Below, in pieces: positions 1 to 9,787 of a stretch of DNA of 64,000 nt. A program made the translations under genes and the position numbers. The stretch is from the NCBI GenBank assembly GCA_964408435.1, contig CAYOZL010000002.1, positions 12,413 through 76,412 on the forward strand, given 5' to 3'. Numbering within the stretch: the first letter of the stretch is position 1; every line of letters begins with the position of its first letter. The notes beneath the pieces were generated by a model. It saw only the letters and a program-made list of their open reading frames with translations, did no database searches and had not been told where the DNA came from. The DNA is from CAYOZL01 sp964408435. Lineage in GTDB: Bacteria > Bdellovibrionota_C > UBA2361 > SZUA-149 > CAYOZL01.

Positions 1-1030
1 TAAAAAAGTATTGTTTAGCATTTTCTTTATCACCTAGTAAACTTTTTATTATGCCATAATTATTTAAAGCCGAACTATCGTTTTTAATGATATCAAGGTG
101 TTTATCAAAAGATTTTAAATGTTCTTGGTTTTTAGTAAAAGCAACTGCCCATAGAAATGACTTAACTATTTCAGGATTCTTACTATTAGCTTTAAATAGC
201 TTTAATAAGGTATCAAAAGAATTACTTTTTTCTAGCTTAATTTCAGTTAACAATTTTGAAATTAAAACATTAGTGTCCTTTTTAATGTTAATAGATTTAT
301 TAAATAAATCTATTGCTTTTTGATTATTGTTTTTTTGTAATTCTATTAATCCTTCGCAGTAATAGATATCATGATTTTTGTTGTTTCCTAAACTACTTAG
401 TAACTTTTTTGCTTCTTTGAATTTATTCTGTTTAATAAAAACTCTACATAAAGAAGAAATTATTTCAGGACTATTATTAATATTAGAACTATTGAAAACA
501 GATTCTAAAGTGATTCTTGCTTCTTCTAATCTATTTTGCATTTCTAAAGCCAGCGCTAAGTTATAATAATCTTCCTTGCTCTTAGATAATTTAATAGCTT
601 GTTTGTATAGGCTCTCACTTTTTTTAAAATTATTATTTTTAAATTCAATAGTAGCAAGCATTGAAAAGGCATAAGCTGAATTAGGCTCTTCTATTATAAT
701 ACTATTTAATATCTCTTTAGCTTCTTCGTTTTCATTTTTTGCGATATGTAAATTTGCAGAAGCTAATTTAGTTAATGGACTCTTGTTAGAATTTTTTAAA
801 GTTTTACGAGCTTTTTCAAAAGCATTTTTGCTTATTAAGTGCTCAACGTACTTATATACTATTTGTTCAGAACCTGGACATAAGGAGTAAGATTTGGCTA
901 TATCTTTTTCTATTAAGTGAATCGCCTGCTTGCAATCTTGATTTTGTACTTCAGAGCAAAGAGCGGTAGTGCTTAAGGCAAAGAGTATAATAAAGAGAAA
1001 GACAAAGTTAAATACTAACTTATTAAACAT
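1..1030 (-). CDS. Secreted TPR-repeat protein, C-terminus outside window
   Basis: An open frame runs from an ATG at 1030 off the left edge, giving 343 codons without a stop. Residues 1-22 form a hydrophobic signal peptide (MFNKLVFNFVFLFIILFALS) followed by a Cys-rich mature start. The rest is helical, with repeated A/L/Y patterns typical of tetratricopeptide repeats, for example PNSAYAFSMLATIEFKNNNF and KEDYYNLALALEMQNRLEEA. TPR proteins of this kind act as periplasmic or membrane-anchored scaffolds; no partner is evident. The start overlaps the end of the aminotransferase gene by 16 bases, so the two are probably co-transcribed with lipA. The specific role is unknown. Confidence 0.8.
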   Translation of the reverse strand, partial: MFNKLVFNFVFLFIILFALSTTALCSEVQNQDCKQAIHLIEKDIAKSYSLCPGSEQIVYKYVEHLISKNAFEKARKTLKNSNKSPLTKLASANLHIAKNENEEAKEILNSIIIEEPNSAYAFSMLATIEFKNNNFKKSESLYKQAIKLSKSKEDYYNLALALEMQNRLEEARITLESVFNSSNINNSPEIISSLCRVFIKQNKFKEAKKLLSSLGNNKNHDIYYCEGLIELQKNNNQKAIDLFNKSINIKKDTNVLISKLLTEIKLEKSNSFDTLLKLFKANSKNPEIVKSFLWAVAFTKNQEHLKSFDKHLDIIKNDSSALNNYGIIKSLLGDKENAKQYFF

Positions 1031-2217
1031 TTTATTTTCTCCATAGCTAGTCTAATTTGAGGCTCATCAGCAATAGCAGCTACTCTAATATAACTAGAAC
1101 TGTTTTTATCAAATCCTGAACCTGGGCAAATAGCTATATTTTGTTTTTGAAGTAATTCATTAGCAAATTCACTAGAATTACCTTTAAAGTCCTTAGGTAA
1201 CTTTGCCCAAGAAAAGACTGCAGAATTTACAGGAGCTACTTCAAAATTATTCGACTTAAGTGAGTTAGAAATAAGTTCCAAACGAGTTTGATAAATACTC
1301 TTATTGTTTTCTATACTTTCAATTGCAGTGTCGTAATGTTCAGATAAGAATTTAGATACTGCAATTTGAACCGCTTGAAATGCTCCGAAATCAATATAAC
1401 TTTTTATTTTCTTTAATGCTCGAATGGCATTAGAGTTCCCTACCGTAAAGCCTATTCTCCATCCTGCTAGACCTAGTCCTTTCGAAAGAGAATATGTTTC
1501 TACGCAGCAATCCTTAGCTCCTTTAACACTTAACAAGCTAATACCTGGCTTATCAAATACTAAATCACCGTAAGCAAAATCATTAATTACTAAAACATTA
1601 TTTTTCTTAGCAAAAGCAACAAGCTTTTCATAAAAACATTTTGTAGCAATTGTATTAGTTGGGTTATTAGGAAAGTTAATTAATAAAGCCTTAGGTTTTG
1701 GCCAAGTTTTATTATAGATATTATTTAATTTTTCAAAGAAATTAGATTTTTCATCTAGATTATAATTACCCTCTTCAAGTGGCACTCCAATAAAACCCGC
1801 ACCTGAAATAGCAGTTGCTGCAGAAAGTATTGGGTAAGCAGGCGTTGGAACGAGTATTGTATCCCCTACTCCAGCAATAGCTAGTAAGAGGTGCGAAATG
1901 CCTTCTTTTGAGCCTAGAGTTATAACAATCTCTTCATCTTCGTAGAGCTCAACTTCAAATCTTTTTTTATACCAATGCTTAGCTGTTTGGCGTAATTTTA
2001 ATATACCTTGAGATGATGAATATGAGTGGTTACTTTTTCTTAAACAAGACTCAACTAATAAGTCGATAGCAATATTAGAAATTGGCAAATTTGGTCTTAT
2101 ATTACTAAGGTCAATTACCTCATTGCCTTGTTCTCTGTGTATTTTAACAGAGTTTGCAATCTTACCCAGCTCATAAGGTGGCAAGGAGAAAGCTGGAAAG
2201 CTAGTGTCTTCCGGCAT
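1015..2217 (-). CDS. PLP-dependent aminotransferase, class I/II (alanine/aspartate type)
   Basis: A 400-residue fold-type I aminotransferase transferring amino groups between amino acids and 2-oxoacids in the cytoplasm. Visible landmarks are NFPNNPTN at residues 181-188 (substrate/PLP pocket), D213 and Y216 in INDFAYGDL, the PLP lysine K246 in SLSKGLGLAGWRIGF, and a C-terminal substrate-carboxylate Arg in SYIRVAA. The length fits the AlaC/DapC-like subfamily; the exact substrate (alanine, aspartate or LL-diaminopimelate) cannot be told from sequence alone. It overlaps lipA upstream by 17 bases and the TPR gene downstream, suggesting one transcript. Confidence 0.88.
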   Translation of the reverse strand: MPEDTSFPAFSLPPYELGKIANSVKIHREQGNEVIDLSNIRPNLPISNIAIDLLVESCLRKSNHSYSSSQGILKLRQTAKHWYKKRFEVELYEDEEIVITLGSKEGISHLLLAIAGVGDTILVPTPAYPILSAATAISGAGFIGVPLEEGNYNLDEKSNFFEKLNNIYNKTWPKPKALLINFPNNPTNTIATKCFYEKLVAFAKKNNVLVINDFAYGDLVFDKPGISLLSVKGAKDCCVETYSLSKGLGLAGWRIGFTVGNSNAIRALKKIKSYIDFGAFQAVQIAVSKFLSEHYDTAIESIENNKSIYQTRLELISNSLKSNNFEVAPVNSAVFSWAKLPKDFKGNSSEFANELLQKQNIAICPGSGFDKNSSSYIRVAAIADEPQIRLAMEKIKCLIS

Positions 2218-3052
2218 GATAGCTGCTTCTTACAAGTGGGCCAATAAATACTTTTTCTATTCCGATATTCTTTGCTATTTCAGAGTAATCTTCAAACTCA
2301 CTAGGCTCAAGGTATTTCTCAACCTCTAAATGTTTTAAAGTTGGTCTCATATATTGACCAGCTGTAAAGATATCAATGCTGTGTTCTTTGCAATCTTTTA
2401 TTAATTCAAGCACTTCCTCTTTTTTTTCACCTAGACCAAGCATAATTCCAGTTTTTGTTTTGATCTCTGAATTATAGTCTTTAACTATTTTTAGTAGTTT
2501 TAATGAATTCTTATAATTCGCTCCTGGTCTGACTTTTCTATACAGTCTTGGAACAGTCTCTAAATTATGATTAATCACATCAACTTCAGTTTTAGCGATA
2601 CTTAGTATTGAATCTTCGTTCATTCTAAAATCTGGTATTAATACTTCTACTTTTATATTAGGTATTTCTTTTTTTAGTAGATTGATATTTTCAACAAATC
2701 CACTTGCTCCACCATCAGCTAAATCATCTCTAGCAACACTCGTAATAACCACATACTTAAGCTCAAGTGTTCTAACGGCATCAAGAACTGAGTGTGCTTC
2801 TTTTTTAAAGTTATCCTCTGGCATTAAAGGCTTTCCAGTATTAACTGAACAAAATCTACAACCTCTAGTGCAGATATCTCCTAGAATCATAAATGTGGCA
2901 GTACCACTAGAGAAGCATTCCTCAATATTTGGGCATCTGGCCTCCTCACAAACAGTATTTAAAGAAGACTTCCTAAGAATCCTCTTTAAATTTTCTGTTC
3001 TAGTTGAGTTCCCAGTACTTTTCTTTAACCACTGAGGTAATCTTTGAGTCAT
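2201..3052 (-). CDS. lipA: Lipoyl synthase
   Basis: Radical-SAM enzyme that inserts two sulfurs into protein-bound octanoyl groups to make lipoyl cofactor for 2-oxoacid dehydrogenases and glycine cleavage. The auxiliary cluster cysteines C35, C40 and C46 (CEEARCPNIEEC) and the radical-SAM cluster cysteines C61, C65 and C68 (CTRGCRFC) are all present, as is the C-terminal RSSYHA motif whose serine binds the auxiliary cluster. At 283 residues it is at the short end of the family. The partner octanoyltransferase lipB is in this window but 29 kb away (31333-32040), so the usual lipB-lipA pairing is broken. Confidence 0.97.
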   Translation of the reverse strand: MTQRLPQWLKKSTGNSTRTENLKRILRKSSLNTVCEEARCPNIEECFSSGTATFMILGDICTRGCRFCSVNTGKPLMPEDNFKKEAHSVLDAVRTLELKYVVITSVARDDLADGGASGFVENINLLKKEIPNIKVEVLIPDFRMNEDSILSIAKTEVDVINHNLETVPRLYRKVRPGANYKNSLKLLKIVKDYNSEIKTKTGIMLGLGEKKEEVLELIKDCKEHSIDIFTAGQYMRPTLKHLEVEKYLEPSEFEDYSEIAKNIGIEKVFIGPLVRSSYHAGRH

Positions 3053-3079
3053 TATTCTATTACCACTATCAGCACCCTA

Positions 3080-3664
3080 TTACTGAGATCTAGGTGCTAG
3101 TATATCTTGAATTTTAATTGCCTTATCCATACTCCCATCAACTTTAATCTTCTTAGATAACAAAGCTAACTGTGGATTTAATTTTCCATTAACTATTTCT
3201 AGAAAATCTCTAGAATCTATTTCAAGAGTTACTTCAGGATCCTTTGAGCTTTTATTAATTTCTAAATCTTGATCAATTTCTAATAACCATTCACCTTCTT
3301 GACCTAAATCAAGCTTGTAAATTCCTTTAAGTGGCCCTAGCTCTTCAGGCTCTATAATATCAAATCGGTATAATACTTCAGTATTAAAAAATTCTTTTGC
3401 AGATGCTACTCCACTTTTCTTATAGCGTTTATTGCCTCTAGCTTCCTCTTCTTCATCGAAGTCTTCATCATCATTTTCATCTTCAGAAGAATTTCCTTGT
3501 GCTTCAATATCATCAGATTCACTAGTAATATCACTATTTGAATCTTCATTTGCCTCAATATTTTCTGTTTCCTGCTCAGCTAGATTTTCATCTGTATTCT
3601 TCGCTTCTTGCTCATTAGATTCTTGTTCTGCTACATCTTCGTTTTGTAATTCTTCGTCACTCAT
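3080..3664 (-). CDS. Acidic N-tail plus SCP2 sterol-carrier-like domain protein
   Basis: A 194-residue protein in two parts. Residues 1-85 are very rich in Glu, Asp, Ser and Asn (low complexity, probably disordered). Residues 88-190 resemble an SCP2/sterol-carrier domain: a GIYKLDLGQEGEWLLEID strand pair, a DPEVTLEIDSRDFLEIVNGKLNP segment and a final IKVDGSMDKAIKIQDI, matching the order seen in that lipid-binding family. SCP2 domains bind fatty acyl or other hydrophobic ligands. It lies 27 bases downstream of nothing in particular and just upstream of lipA on the same strand, which could mean a shared transcript. The assignment rests on motif pattern only. Confidence 0.65.
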   Translation of the reverse strand: MSDEELQNEDVAEQESNEQEAKNTDENLAEQETENIEANEDSNSDITSESDDIEAQGNSSEDENDDEDFDEEEEARGNKRYKKSGVASAKEFFNTEVLYRFDIIEPEELGPLKGIYKLDLGQEGEWLLEIDQDLEINKSSKDPEVTLEIDSRDFLEIVNGKLNPQLALLSKKIKVDGSMDKAIKIQDILAPRSQ

Positions 3665-3766
3665 AAATATATATGCTCATTGTTAAGAAAATTAATCTTA
3701 TCTGGATTAAATACTATAAAAAACATAATATAATCGAGATTTTAAATAATTAAAAGAGACCTCATT

Positions 3767-4381
3767 TTGATAGAGAATACTAACAGCCCTACTAGCAAAG
3801 TAGCAGTAATTACAGGTACTATTGGTTCTGGCAAGAGCACTGTTTGTCAGATCCTTGAGAGTTTAGGTGCAAAAATAGTATATGCAGACCAACTTGCTAA
3901 AGAAGCTTTAAATAATACAGCAATTAATCAGATTGTTGAAACTTTTGGTTCTGAAGTTGTAGTAGAGAATAAAATTAATAGAGAGAAACTAGCAGAATTA
4001 ATTTTTAAAAATCCTGAGAAGAAAAAACAATTAGAAAACTTAATTCACCCAATTGTTAGAGAAAAATCTAATTTACTTTTTAAAAAGTACATTAAGGAAG
4101 GACAAAAAGTTATAGTATACGAATGTCCATTATTTTTTGAATCTGGTTTAGACCCTAAAGATTATAAAGAAGTTATACTTGTTAATACTGACGAAAAGGA
4201 AGGAATTAATAGAGCAAGCATAAGAGATAATTTATCTAAAGACAAAATAAAACTTAGAAGTAGTGCTCAAATGCTTAATACAGAAAAAGTAGATTTATGT
4301 ACTTACATATTAGATAACAATAAAGGAAATGAAGAGTTAAAAATAGAAGTAGAAAAGTTATTTAATAAATTGATAATCTAA
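3767..4381 (+). CDS. coaE: Dephospho-CoA kinase
   Basis: Catalyses the last step of coenzyme A synthesis, ATP-dependent phosphorylation of the 3'-hydroxyl of dephospho-CoA. The P-loop GTIGSGKS is at residues 17-24, followed by the family motif AKIVYADQLAKEA and the LIHPIVR segment near residue 92. The length of 204 residues is normal. The start is a TTG at 3767; no ATG lies upstream before the divergent gene at 3664, and a purine-rich AAAAGAGA lies just before it. It is convergent with ligA, only 8 bases separating the two stop codons. Confidence 0.95.
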   Translation: MIENTNSPTSKVAVITGTIGSGKSTVCQILESLGAKIVYADQLAKEALNNTAINQIVETFGSEVVVENKINREKLAELIFKNPEKKKQLENLIHPIVREKSNLLFKKYIKEGQKVIVYECPLFFESGLDPKDYKEVILVNTDEKEGINRASIRDNLSKDKIKLRSSAQMLNTEKVDLCTYILDNNKGNEELKIEVEKLFNKLII

Positions 4382-4389
4382 ATCAGATT

Positions 4390-6369
4390 CTAAACTAATT
4401 CCTTTAATCTTGTTATATTTATTATATCAATTCCCAATTTTTTTGCTTTTTCATGCTTAGAGCCAGGGTCTTTGCCTAATACAAGATAACTCGTCTTTTT
4501 ACTTATGCTGCTTGTAACTTTTCCACCTTGTGAAGTAATGAATTTCTTAAGATCATCTCTAGATTCATTTTCAAAACTTCCAGTAATAACAAAAGTCTTG
4601 CTTTCTAATTTATTTCCTAATTTTTCCTCATGGCTAAAGATACATAAACTCTCTAGTTCTTCTAATTGTTCAATATTATTTGAAAAATACTCTTTAATAG
4701 ATTCAGATACTTTAGGACCAATGTCATTTACTTTTTCTAAGTCTTCAATTTTGGCATTACTTAGCTTCTCAATACTGTCAAAATTTTGAGCGAGTATTTC
4801 TGCAGAACGAACACCAATATGTCTAATACCAAGAGCATAAATAAATCTAGAAAAACTAATGTTCTTGCTTTTTTCAATTTCACTAAGAATATTCTCAGAT
4901 AGTTTATCTCCCATTCTTTCTAGCTTCATTAAGTCATCTTTTTTTAAATTTAATATGTCAGAGAAATCATTAATTAATTTATCAGTATATAGTTTGTTAA
5001 TTAGTTTTGTACCTAGTCCTTCAATGTTAAAGGCATTCTTGCTAACAAAGTGTTCTAAAGATTGAATAAGTTTTGCTGGGCATTTATTATTAATACAATA
5101 AGTGACAGCGTCAATTTTTTCTAAATTTCCATTACATTCTGGACAAGTATTTGGGAAAATATATTTTTTCTCTTTATCAGTTCTTTTATCTAATAAAACT
5201 GAAGTCACAGCAGGAATAACATCACCTTGTCGTTTTACTATTACTGAATCTCCAATTCTAATATCTTTCCTTTCAATCTCATCTTTATTATGAAGAGTTG
5301 CTCTTGAGACTATTACTCCAGAGATACTAACAGGATTAAGCTCCGCAACTGGTGTTATTGCTCCTGTTCTTCCTACCTGTATAGAAATATCGTTTACTAT
5401 TGATACGGCCTCACCTGGCTTAAATTTCAACGCGACAGCCCACCTAGGGCTTTTAGATCTCGAACCAAGCTCCTCCTGTATTTCTAAAGAGTCAACTTTA
5501 AGTACTAAACCATCTATTTCGTATTCAAGTTCATCTCTTCTTAATTCTTCTAGCTCGTAGCACTTAACAATGTCTGAAGCTTTAGCAGATACTAGCAAAG
5601 GTTTACTAACATCAAAGCCTGTGTCTTTTAAGTATTTTCTAATCTCACTTTGTTTATTAAATAGTTTATTTTTAGAAACTAGATTGTATGCATAAAATCT
5701 TAATGGCCTAGAAGCTGTGATTTTAGTATCAAGTTGTCTAACACTTCCTGATGCAGCATTTCTTGGATTAGAAAATGTTGCTAACTCTTTACTTTCTTGG
5801 TCTTTGTTTAATTTAATAAAATCTTTTTTTCGAATTAAGATCTCACCTCTTATTTCAACCTCTTCTTTAAGCTCTATTTTTTTTGGAATATTTTTAATAA
5901 CAAAAGCATTCTCAGTAATATTTTCTCCCTTTTTACCATTGCCTCTAGTTGCAGCTAGTACTAATTTCCCATCTTTATATGTTAGTGAAATAGCAGCTCC
6001 ATCAAACTTATGTTCTAATAAGTAATTCGTTTTCGATTCAAGATTTTTTTCTGTCCTCTCTACCCATTTTATGATTTCACTATTATCTTTTGCATTCTCT
6101 AACGAAAGCATAGGAAACATATGAGTGATTTCTTTTAACTCTGAGTTAGTAGTGTCTGCCCCTACCTTATTTAAAACTGAATTATTATTAAAAAAATTGG
6201 GGTAATTCTTACTGTAAGTTAAAAGCTCTCTATATAGCTTATCGTATTCAGAATCTAAAAGCTTAGATTTATCTTTAATATAATAATCAATATTAGCTTT
6301 TGCTAATTTGTTTTCTAAAAAGTTAATTCTTTTTTCTATATCTTTTATCTCTTCTTTTTTACTAGGCAA
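4390..6369 (-). CDS. ligA: NAD-dependent DNA ligase
   Basis: Seals nicks during replication and repair using NAD+. Domains in order: Ia region, adenylation domain with the AMP-accepting lysine in EHKFDGAAISL (about residue 121 from the start chosen here), OB fold, a four-cysteine zinc finger (CPEC...CINNKCPAKL), helix-hairpin-helix repeats and a C-terminal BRCT domain ending near LGIDIINI. I chose a TTG at 6369 because an AAGGAG ribosome-binding site sits 7 bases before it; the in-frame ATG at 6396 would lie upstream of that site and extend well into the preceding glycosyltransferase gene. It overlaps that gene by 8 bases. Confidence 0.96.
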   Translation of the reverse strand: MPSKKEEIKDIEKRINFLENKLAKANIDYYIKDKSKLLDSEYDKLYRELLTYSKNYPNFFNNNSVLNKVGADTTNSELKEITHMFPMLSLENAKDNSEIIKWVERTEKNLESKTNYLLEHKFDGAAISLTYKDGKLVLAATRGNGKKGENITENAFVIKNIPKKIELKEEVEIRGEILIRKKDFIKLNKDQESKELATFSNPRNAASGSVRQLDTKITASRPLRFYAYNLVSKNKLFNKQSEIRKYLKDTGFDVSKPLLVSAKASDIVKCYELEELRRDELEYEIDGLVLKVDSLEIQEELGSRSKSPRWAVALKFKPGEAVSIVNDISIQVGRTGAITPVAELNPVSISGVIVSRATLHNKDEIERKDIRIGDSVIVKRQGDVIPAVTSVLLDKRTDKEKKYIFPNTCPECNGNLEKIDAVTYCINNKCPAKLIQSLEHFVSKNAFNIEGLGTKLINKLYTDKLINDFSDILNLKKDDLMKLERMGDKLSENILSEIEKSKNISFSRFIYALGIRHIGVRSAEILAQNFDSIEKLSNAKIEDLEKVNDIGPKVSESIKEYFSNNIEQLEELESLCIFSHEEKLGNKLESKTFVITGSFENESRDDLKKFITSQGGKVTSSISKKTSYLVLGKDPGSKHEKAKKLGIDIINITRLKELV

Positions 6370-7552
6370 GTATATTCTCCTTTTTAAGAGAATCAATCAT
6401 TCTAGATTCAACAGATTTCCAATTATATTTTTTTTGAACAAAATCTCTTCCGTTCTCTCCTAACATATTTGATGAACTTTCACTTTCTAATAAAAACTCT
6501 AATGACTTCTTAAAAGATTCGAAGTCTTGAAAATACAAACCACCACTAGAATCTAAAACATGACGTTTCGTAACATCACAACTCTCTCTAACTATTACAG
6601 GTCTTGCTTGTAGCCATGTTTCCATTAGAACAATTGAAAAAGATTCATTTATTGATGGTTGAACAAGAGCCAAGCAATTTGCCATGCAATCATGTTTTTC
6701 TTGTTCAGAGACGAATCCTAAATCTTTAACGCCAATTGGTAAACTTTCTAAAAAATTAATCTCACCAGAGCCTATTAAATGTAGTTTTAATTTATTTTTT
6801 CTAAATTCCTCAGGTAGCTTAGAGTAGTAATCAATTAGTAAGTCTAGACCCTTGCCTGTTTCTTTCCTCCCTGAGTAGAGGATGTAAGGAACACTATTAC
6901 TAGTAGTATTTGATTCTGCTTTAACAAAACCCATTCCTACTTCGTATCCTTTGTTAGAAATACTATATATTTTTTTTGCCAATTCTTTTTCTGGTAAAGA
7001 ATTATAAAATACACTTTTAACTTTTAAAAATAGTTCTCTAAAACAATCGAGATAAGCATATCTCTCATCATGTAGACAAGGTATTAGCACTGTATTCTCA
7101 GGTGAAATCATTGCAGACCAAAAAGAAATAGGAAATAAATAAGGTCCAATTAAAATCAAATCGTAATTTTTTTTATTCTGATTTAGAAAACTATATAAAC
7201 TCTTAGAATTAACACCAGATTTCAACCATTGAAACTGTTCATCTAATGAAAGGGCCACACCTTTACTAATTTCATTTTCATAAAATGCAAATTTCTCAAT
7301 ATTTAATTCTTCTACTGGAAATCTTCTAATTGTTAATCTTCCTTTTTTTTCCATTCCAGCTTCAAGTTCATTTTTCCATGTTCTATGATCTTTAACGCAG
7401 GTGGTAATAACATCAATGTTTTTGAATAAATCTTCTCTTGGTAAAAATATATTATCTACGTAGGATTTAATTAGAGTTTCAGCACCTCCACCAATCGACT
7501 CAAGGTATCTAGGTACAACAATTGCAATAGAAATTTTATTCATTGAGCTCAA
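6362..7552 (-). CDS. Glycosyltransferase family 4 (GT-B)
   Basis: A 396-residue GT-B glycosyltransferase that would move a sugar from a nucleotide donor to a growing glycan. The N-terminal part has the acceptor-side glycine-rich SIGGGAETL, and the C-terminal Glycos_transf_1 domain has ILYSGRKETGKGLDLLI and the donor-binding ALVQPSINESFSIVLMETW with the E-x7-E pattern. No sugar specificity can be read. It starts by overlapping the unknown gene 7549-8481 (TTGA overlap) and itself overlaps ligA, so these genes are probably translated from one message. An ATG nine bases inside is an alternative start. Confidence 0.87.
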   Translation of the reverse strand: MSSMNKISIAIVVPRYLESIGGGAETLIKSYVDNIFLPREDLFKNIDVITTCVKDHRTWKNELEAGMEKKGRLTIRRFPVEELNIEKFAFYENEISKGVALSLDEQFQWLKSGVNSKSLYSFLNQNKKNYDLILIGPYLFPISFWSAMISPENTVLIPCLHDERYAYLDCFRELFLKVKSVFYNSLPEKELAKKIYSISNKGYEVGMGFVKAESNTTSNSVPYILYSGRKETGKGLDLLIDYYSKLPEEFRKNKLKLHLIGSGEINFLESLPIGVKDLGFVSEQEKHDCMANCLALVQPSINESFSIVLMETWLQARPVIVRESCDVTKRHVLDSSGGLYFQDFESFKKSLEFLLESESSSNMLGENGRDFVQKKYNWKSVESRMIDSLKKENILA

Positions 7553-8481
7553 TGTATAAAATGAAATAGATCATTAGACAAATTCTTATCAATAGAGGAA
7601 TTGATTACTTTTTTTGAATTTTCTTTTAGTTCTAATAGTTTTTTCTGATGGGCATTTAGCAAACCCTCGATCTTTGATTCAAGTATTAATTCTAAATGCT
7701 TAGCAATGTCTTTTTCTAAGTGATTTTTTGATTCTTTTAGTATCTCATCTTTTAAAACTTTAACTTTATCTGATTCTTTATCTAGAGCTTCAATTGTTTT
7801 CTCAATTATTTGACTACTATTTAATCCTCTTTTAACATTAATTTGATTTAAGAAATCTTTTTCTTGAAATATTACTGGTCTTAAATTTTCCAATGCTCTA
7901 ATTGTTTTTAAATCAATTTTTTCTAAGCAAACACTAATTTCATTACCTGTTTCGTTTAATTCAGGATACTCAGAGTTTAGACTTATTGGATAGTTGATAC
8001 TTAAGTCATAGCTAGTAAAATTATTAATTCCAATAACATTCCCCTTAGTAAGATTTGTATAGTAGATTGGGAATATCTTTTTGTAGATATCTAAAGACCA
8101 ACCTAGCATATGGTAGTTACCAACATTTATGTCTAAATTTTTAAAATATTTTTCTAGTAATTCTTTATATACAATTCCATTAGTGTGGTGAGACAGTGAG
8201 TTAAATAATAAATTATTAAGAGTATTTGAGAAAAGTATTTTAATACCAGGATAATAACTAGAGAGCTCAAATGAAAAATTAGAATCCAACTCGTCTTCTA
8301 TTAAAAAAATACAAAAATCAAACATTTTTGCATTAAAATATTGATATGTCTTTTGGTTAAATATTGAAATATTTAGATTTAAATGTTTAGCAAGCTTGTT
8401 TGTAAAGTTATTTGATAAAGATTCAGTATTTGAGTTTGAAAACCAAGCTACCTTTAAAGTAGAGTTTTTTAAGCTTTCCAA
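7549..8481 (-). CDS. Unknown protein with C-terminal coiled coil, glycosyltransferase neighbour
   Basis: I do not recognise this 310-residue protein. It begins KVAWFSNSNTESLSNNFTNK, a pattern like the first strand and helix of a GT-B fold, but no donor-binding motif follows. Roughly residues 205-305 are charged and helical (long runs with Glu, Lys and Leu), suggesting a coiled coil. There is no signal peptide or membrane segment. Tight coupling to the glycosyltransferase downstream (overlapping stop/start) and to the membrane protein upstream (5-base gap) implies a shared job in glycan modification, but that is inference. Confidence 0.7.
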   Translation of the reverse strand: MESLKNSTLKVAWFSNSNTESLSNNFTNKLAKHLNLNISIFNQKTYQYFNAKMFDFCIFLIEDELDSNFSFELSSYYPGIKILFSNTLNNLLFNSLSHHTNGIVYKELLEKYFKNLDINVGNYHMLGWSLDIYKKIFPIYYTNLTKGNVIGINNFTSYDLSINYPISLNSEYPELNETGNEISVCLEKIDLKTIRALENLRPVIFQEKDFLNQINVKRGLNSSQIIEKTIEALDKESDKVKVLKDEILKESKNHLEKDIAKHLELILESKIEGLLNAHQKKLLELKENSKKVINSSIDKNLSNDLFHFIH

Positions 8482-8486
8482 AATTT

Positions 8487-9707
8487 TTAACCCAAATCTA
8501 AACTTAAGTCTTCATCAAACTCTAATTCTTCAGTATTAGAATTTGATTCCTTATTGCTGTAATCTGTTTGTTGTTGTTTGAAAGTTTTTTTAAATCGTGT
8601 ACTTATTTTTTTATATCCAAAATATAGTAATCCAAATAAAACTAATACCCAACCAAAACTAAAAGAGCTTTTTCTCTTATTCTCTGTGCCTGTGTCTAAA
8701 CTTCTATTTACAAAAGACTCTTTTTCCTCAACTTTAAGCATAGCTCTTTGCTGTCCTGTCTGTTCTTCGCTTTTAAACTCAGACTCAGCCATAACTTCTT
8801 TATCGTTTCTTTGTGTACCTAATTTGTTACTAGCTTTGTTATTAAGAGTTTTATAATACTTACTCTTAGGATTAATTTTACTTAAATAAAAATCATATTT
8901 TTCTTTATTTTCAATATTATCTAATAAGTAAGTTACTGTTGTGTATTCTAAATATTTATTGAGTCCGGTATCAGTAGATATTCTTTGATATGACTCAAGA
9001 AATTTTTCTTCTGCCAATACCCTAATTGATGCTGGTGCTTTTACTAACTGTAGAAAGAGCATTTTAACATCACCTCTAATCTCATCTGTTATTTCTGTTT
9101 GAGCCAAAAGTGAAAATGCACCTGAAAGATCATTTTTATTATTTTCTCTAAAATCCAAAAAAAGTTTTGTGTTGTTAGCAGTTTTTTGCTCTCTATAGTA
9201 ATGAACGAAAACTTCATCATCTAATATATTAGAATATTCATAATCTGCTGAAGTCATTGCAAGTGGAGTTATAATATTCTCAATAGATTTTATTTTTTTG
9301 CTTTCACTTAAGAGTTTTTTAGAAGTATTTATGTAATTTCCAAGTTCTAAATCTACAGTTCTAAGTCTCTTAATGTAGTTTTGATCTATATTATTAATAT
9401 TGTTTAATAAATATCTCTTAACAGTTTTTCTATTTGAAATATTTATATAATCACTACTAGAGCTAGCATTTGTAATTTTTCTTAAAGAATTCAGATCACC
9501 TTCTCTTACGCTTTTTTCAATTAGCATCGGATTAATAGAAGTATATGATTTAGTCTGTATATCTTGTGTATTTATTTGTGCTGCTTTTTTAATATCTGAA
9601 TTTAAGACTAAACTAGCAGTTGAATCAGTACCTACGTATATTATTAATGCGAATAGAGTAGCAGTAAATAGTGTTGTTATACTTATCCAGGTTAAAAAGC
9701 TTTTCAT
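8487..9707 (-). CDS. Unknown two-segment membrane protein
   Basis: I do not recognise this 406-residue protein. It has one hydrophobic segment at residues 5-26 (signal anchor) and a second near residue 350 (FGWVLVLFGLLYFGYKK) followed by a basic then acidic cytoplasmic tail. The 300-residue stretch between is probably periplasmic, alpha-helical and rich in Lys, Asn and Ser, with no cysteines or obvious catalytic motif. It precedes the coiled-coil gene by 5 bases and lies in the same run as a glycosyltransferase and ligA. A scaffold role is possible but unsupported. Confidence 0.72.
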   Translation of the reverse strand: MKSFLTWISITTLFTATLFALIIYVGTDSTASLVLNSDIKKAAQINTQDIQTKSYTSINPMLIEKSVREGDLNSLRKITNASSSSDYINISNRKTVKRYLLNNINNIDQNYIKRLRTVDLELGNYINTSKKLLSESKKIKSIENIITPLAMTSADYEYSNILDDEVFVHYYREQKTANNTKLFLDFRENNKNDLSGAFSLLAQTEITDEIRGDVKMLFLQLVKAPASIRVLAEEKFLESYQRISTDTGLNKYLEYTTVTYLLDNIENKEKYDFYLSKINPKSKYYKTLNNKASNKLGTQRNDKEVMAESEFKSEEQTGQQRAMLKVEEKESFVNRSLDTGTENKRKSSFSFGWVLVLFGLLYFGYKKISTRFKKTFKQQQTDYSNKESNSNTEELEFDEDLSLDLG

Positions 9708-9787
9708 CTTTTTGATCTAATTGATTTTTGATTAAATATATCGAAAAACTAGTTTTTAGTCAATTAAAGTAAGTAATTCCGAGCAGG

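Noticed and set aside
2682..3035. 117-residue plus-strand frame
   Set aside because: It is antisense to lipA, whose iron-sulfur motifs are intact on the minus strand.
5717..6025. 102-residue plus-strand frame
   Set aside because: It is antisense to ligA, whose domains are intact across it.
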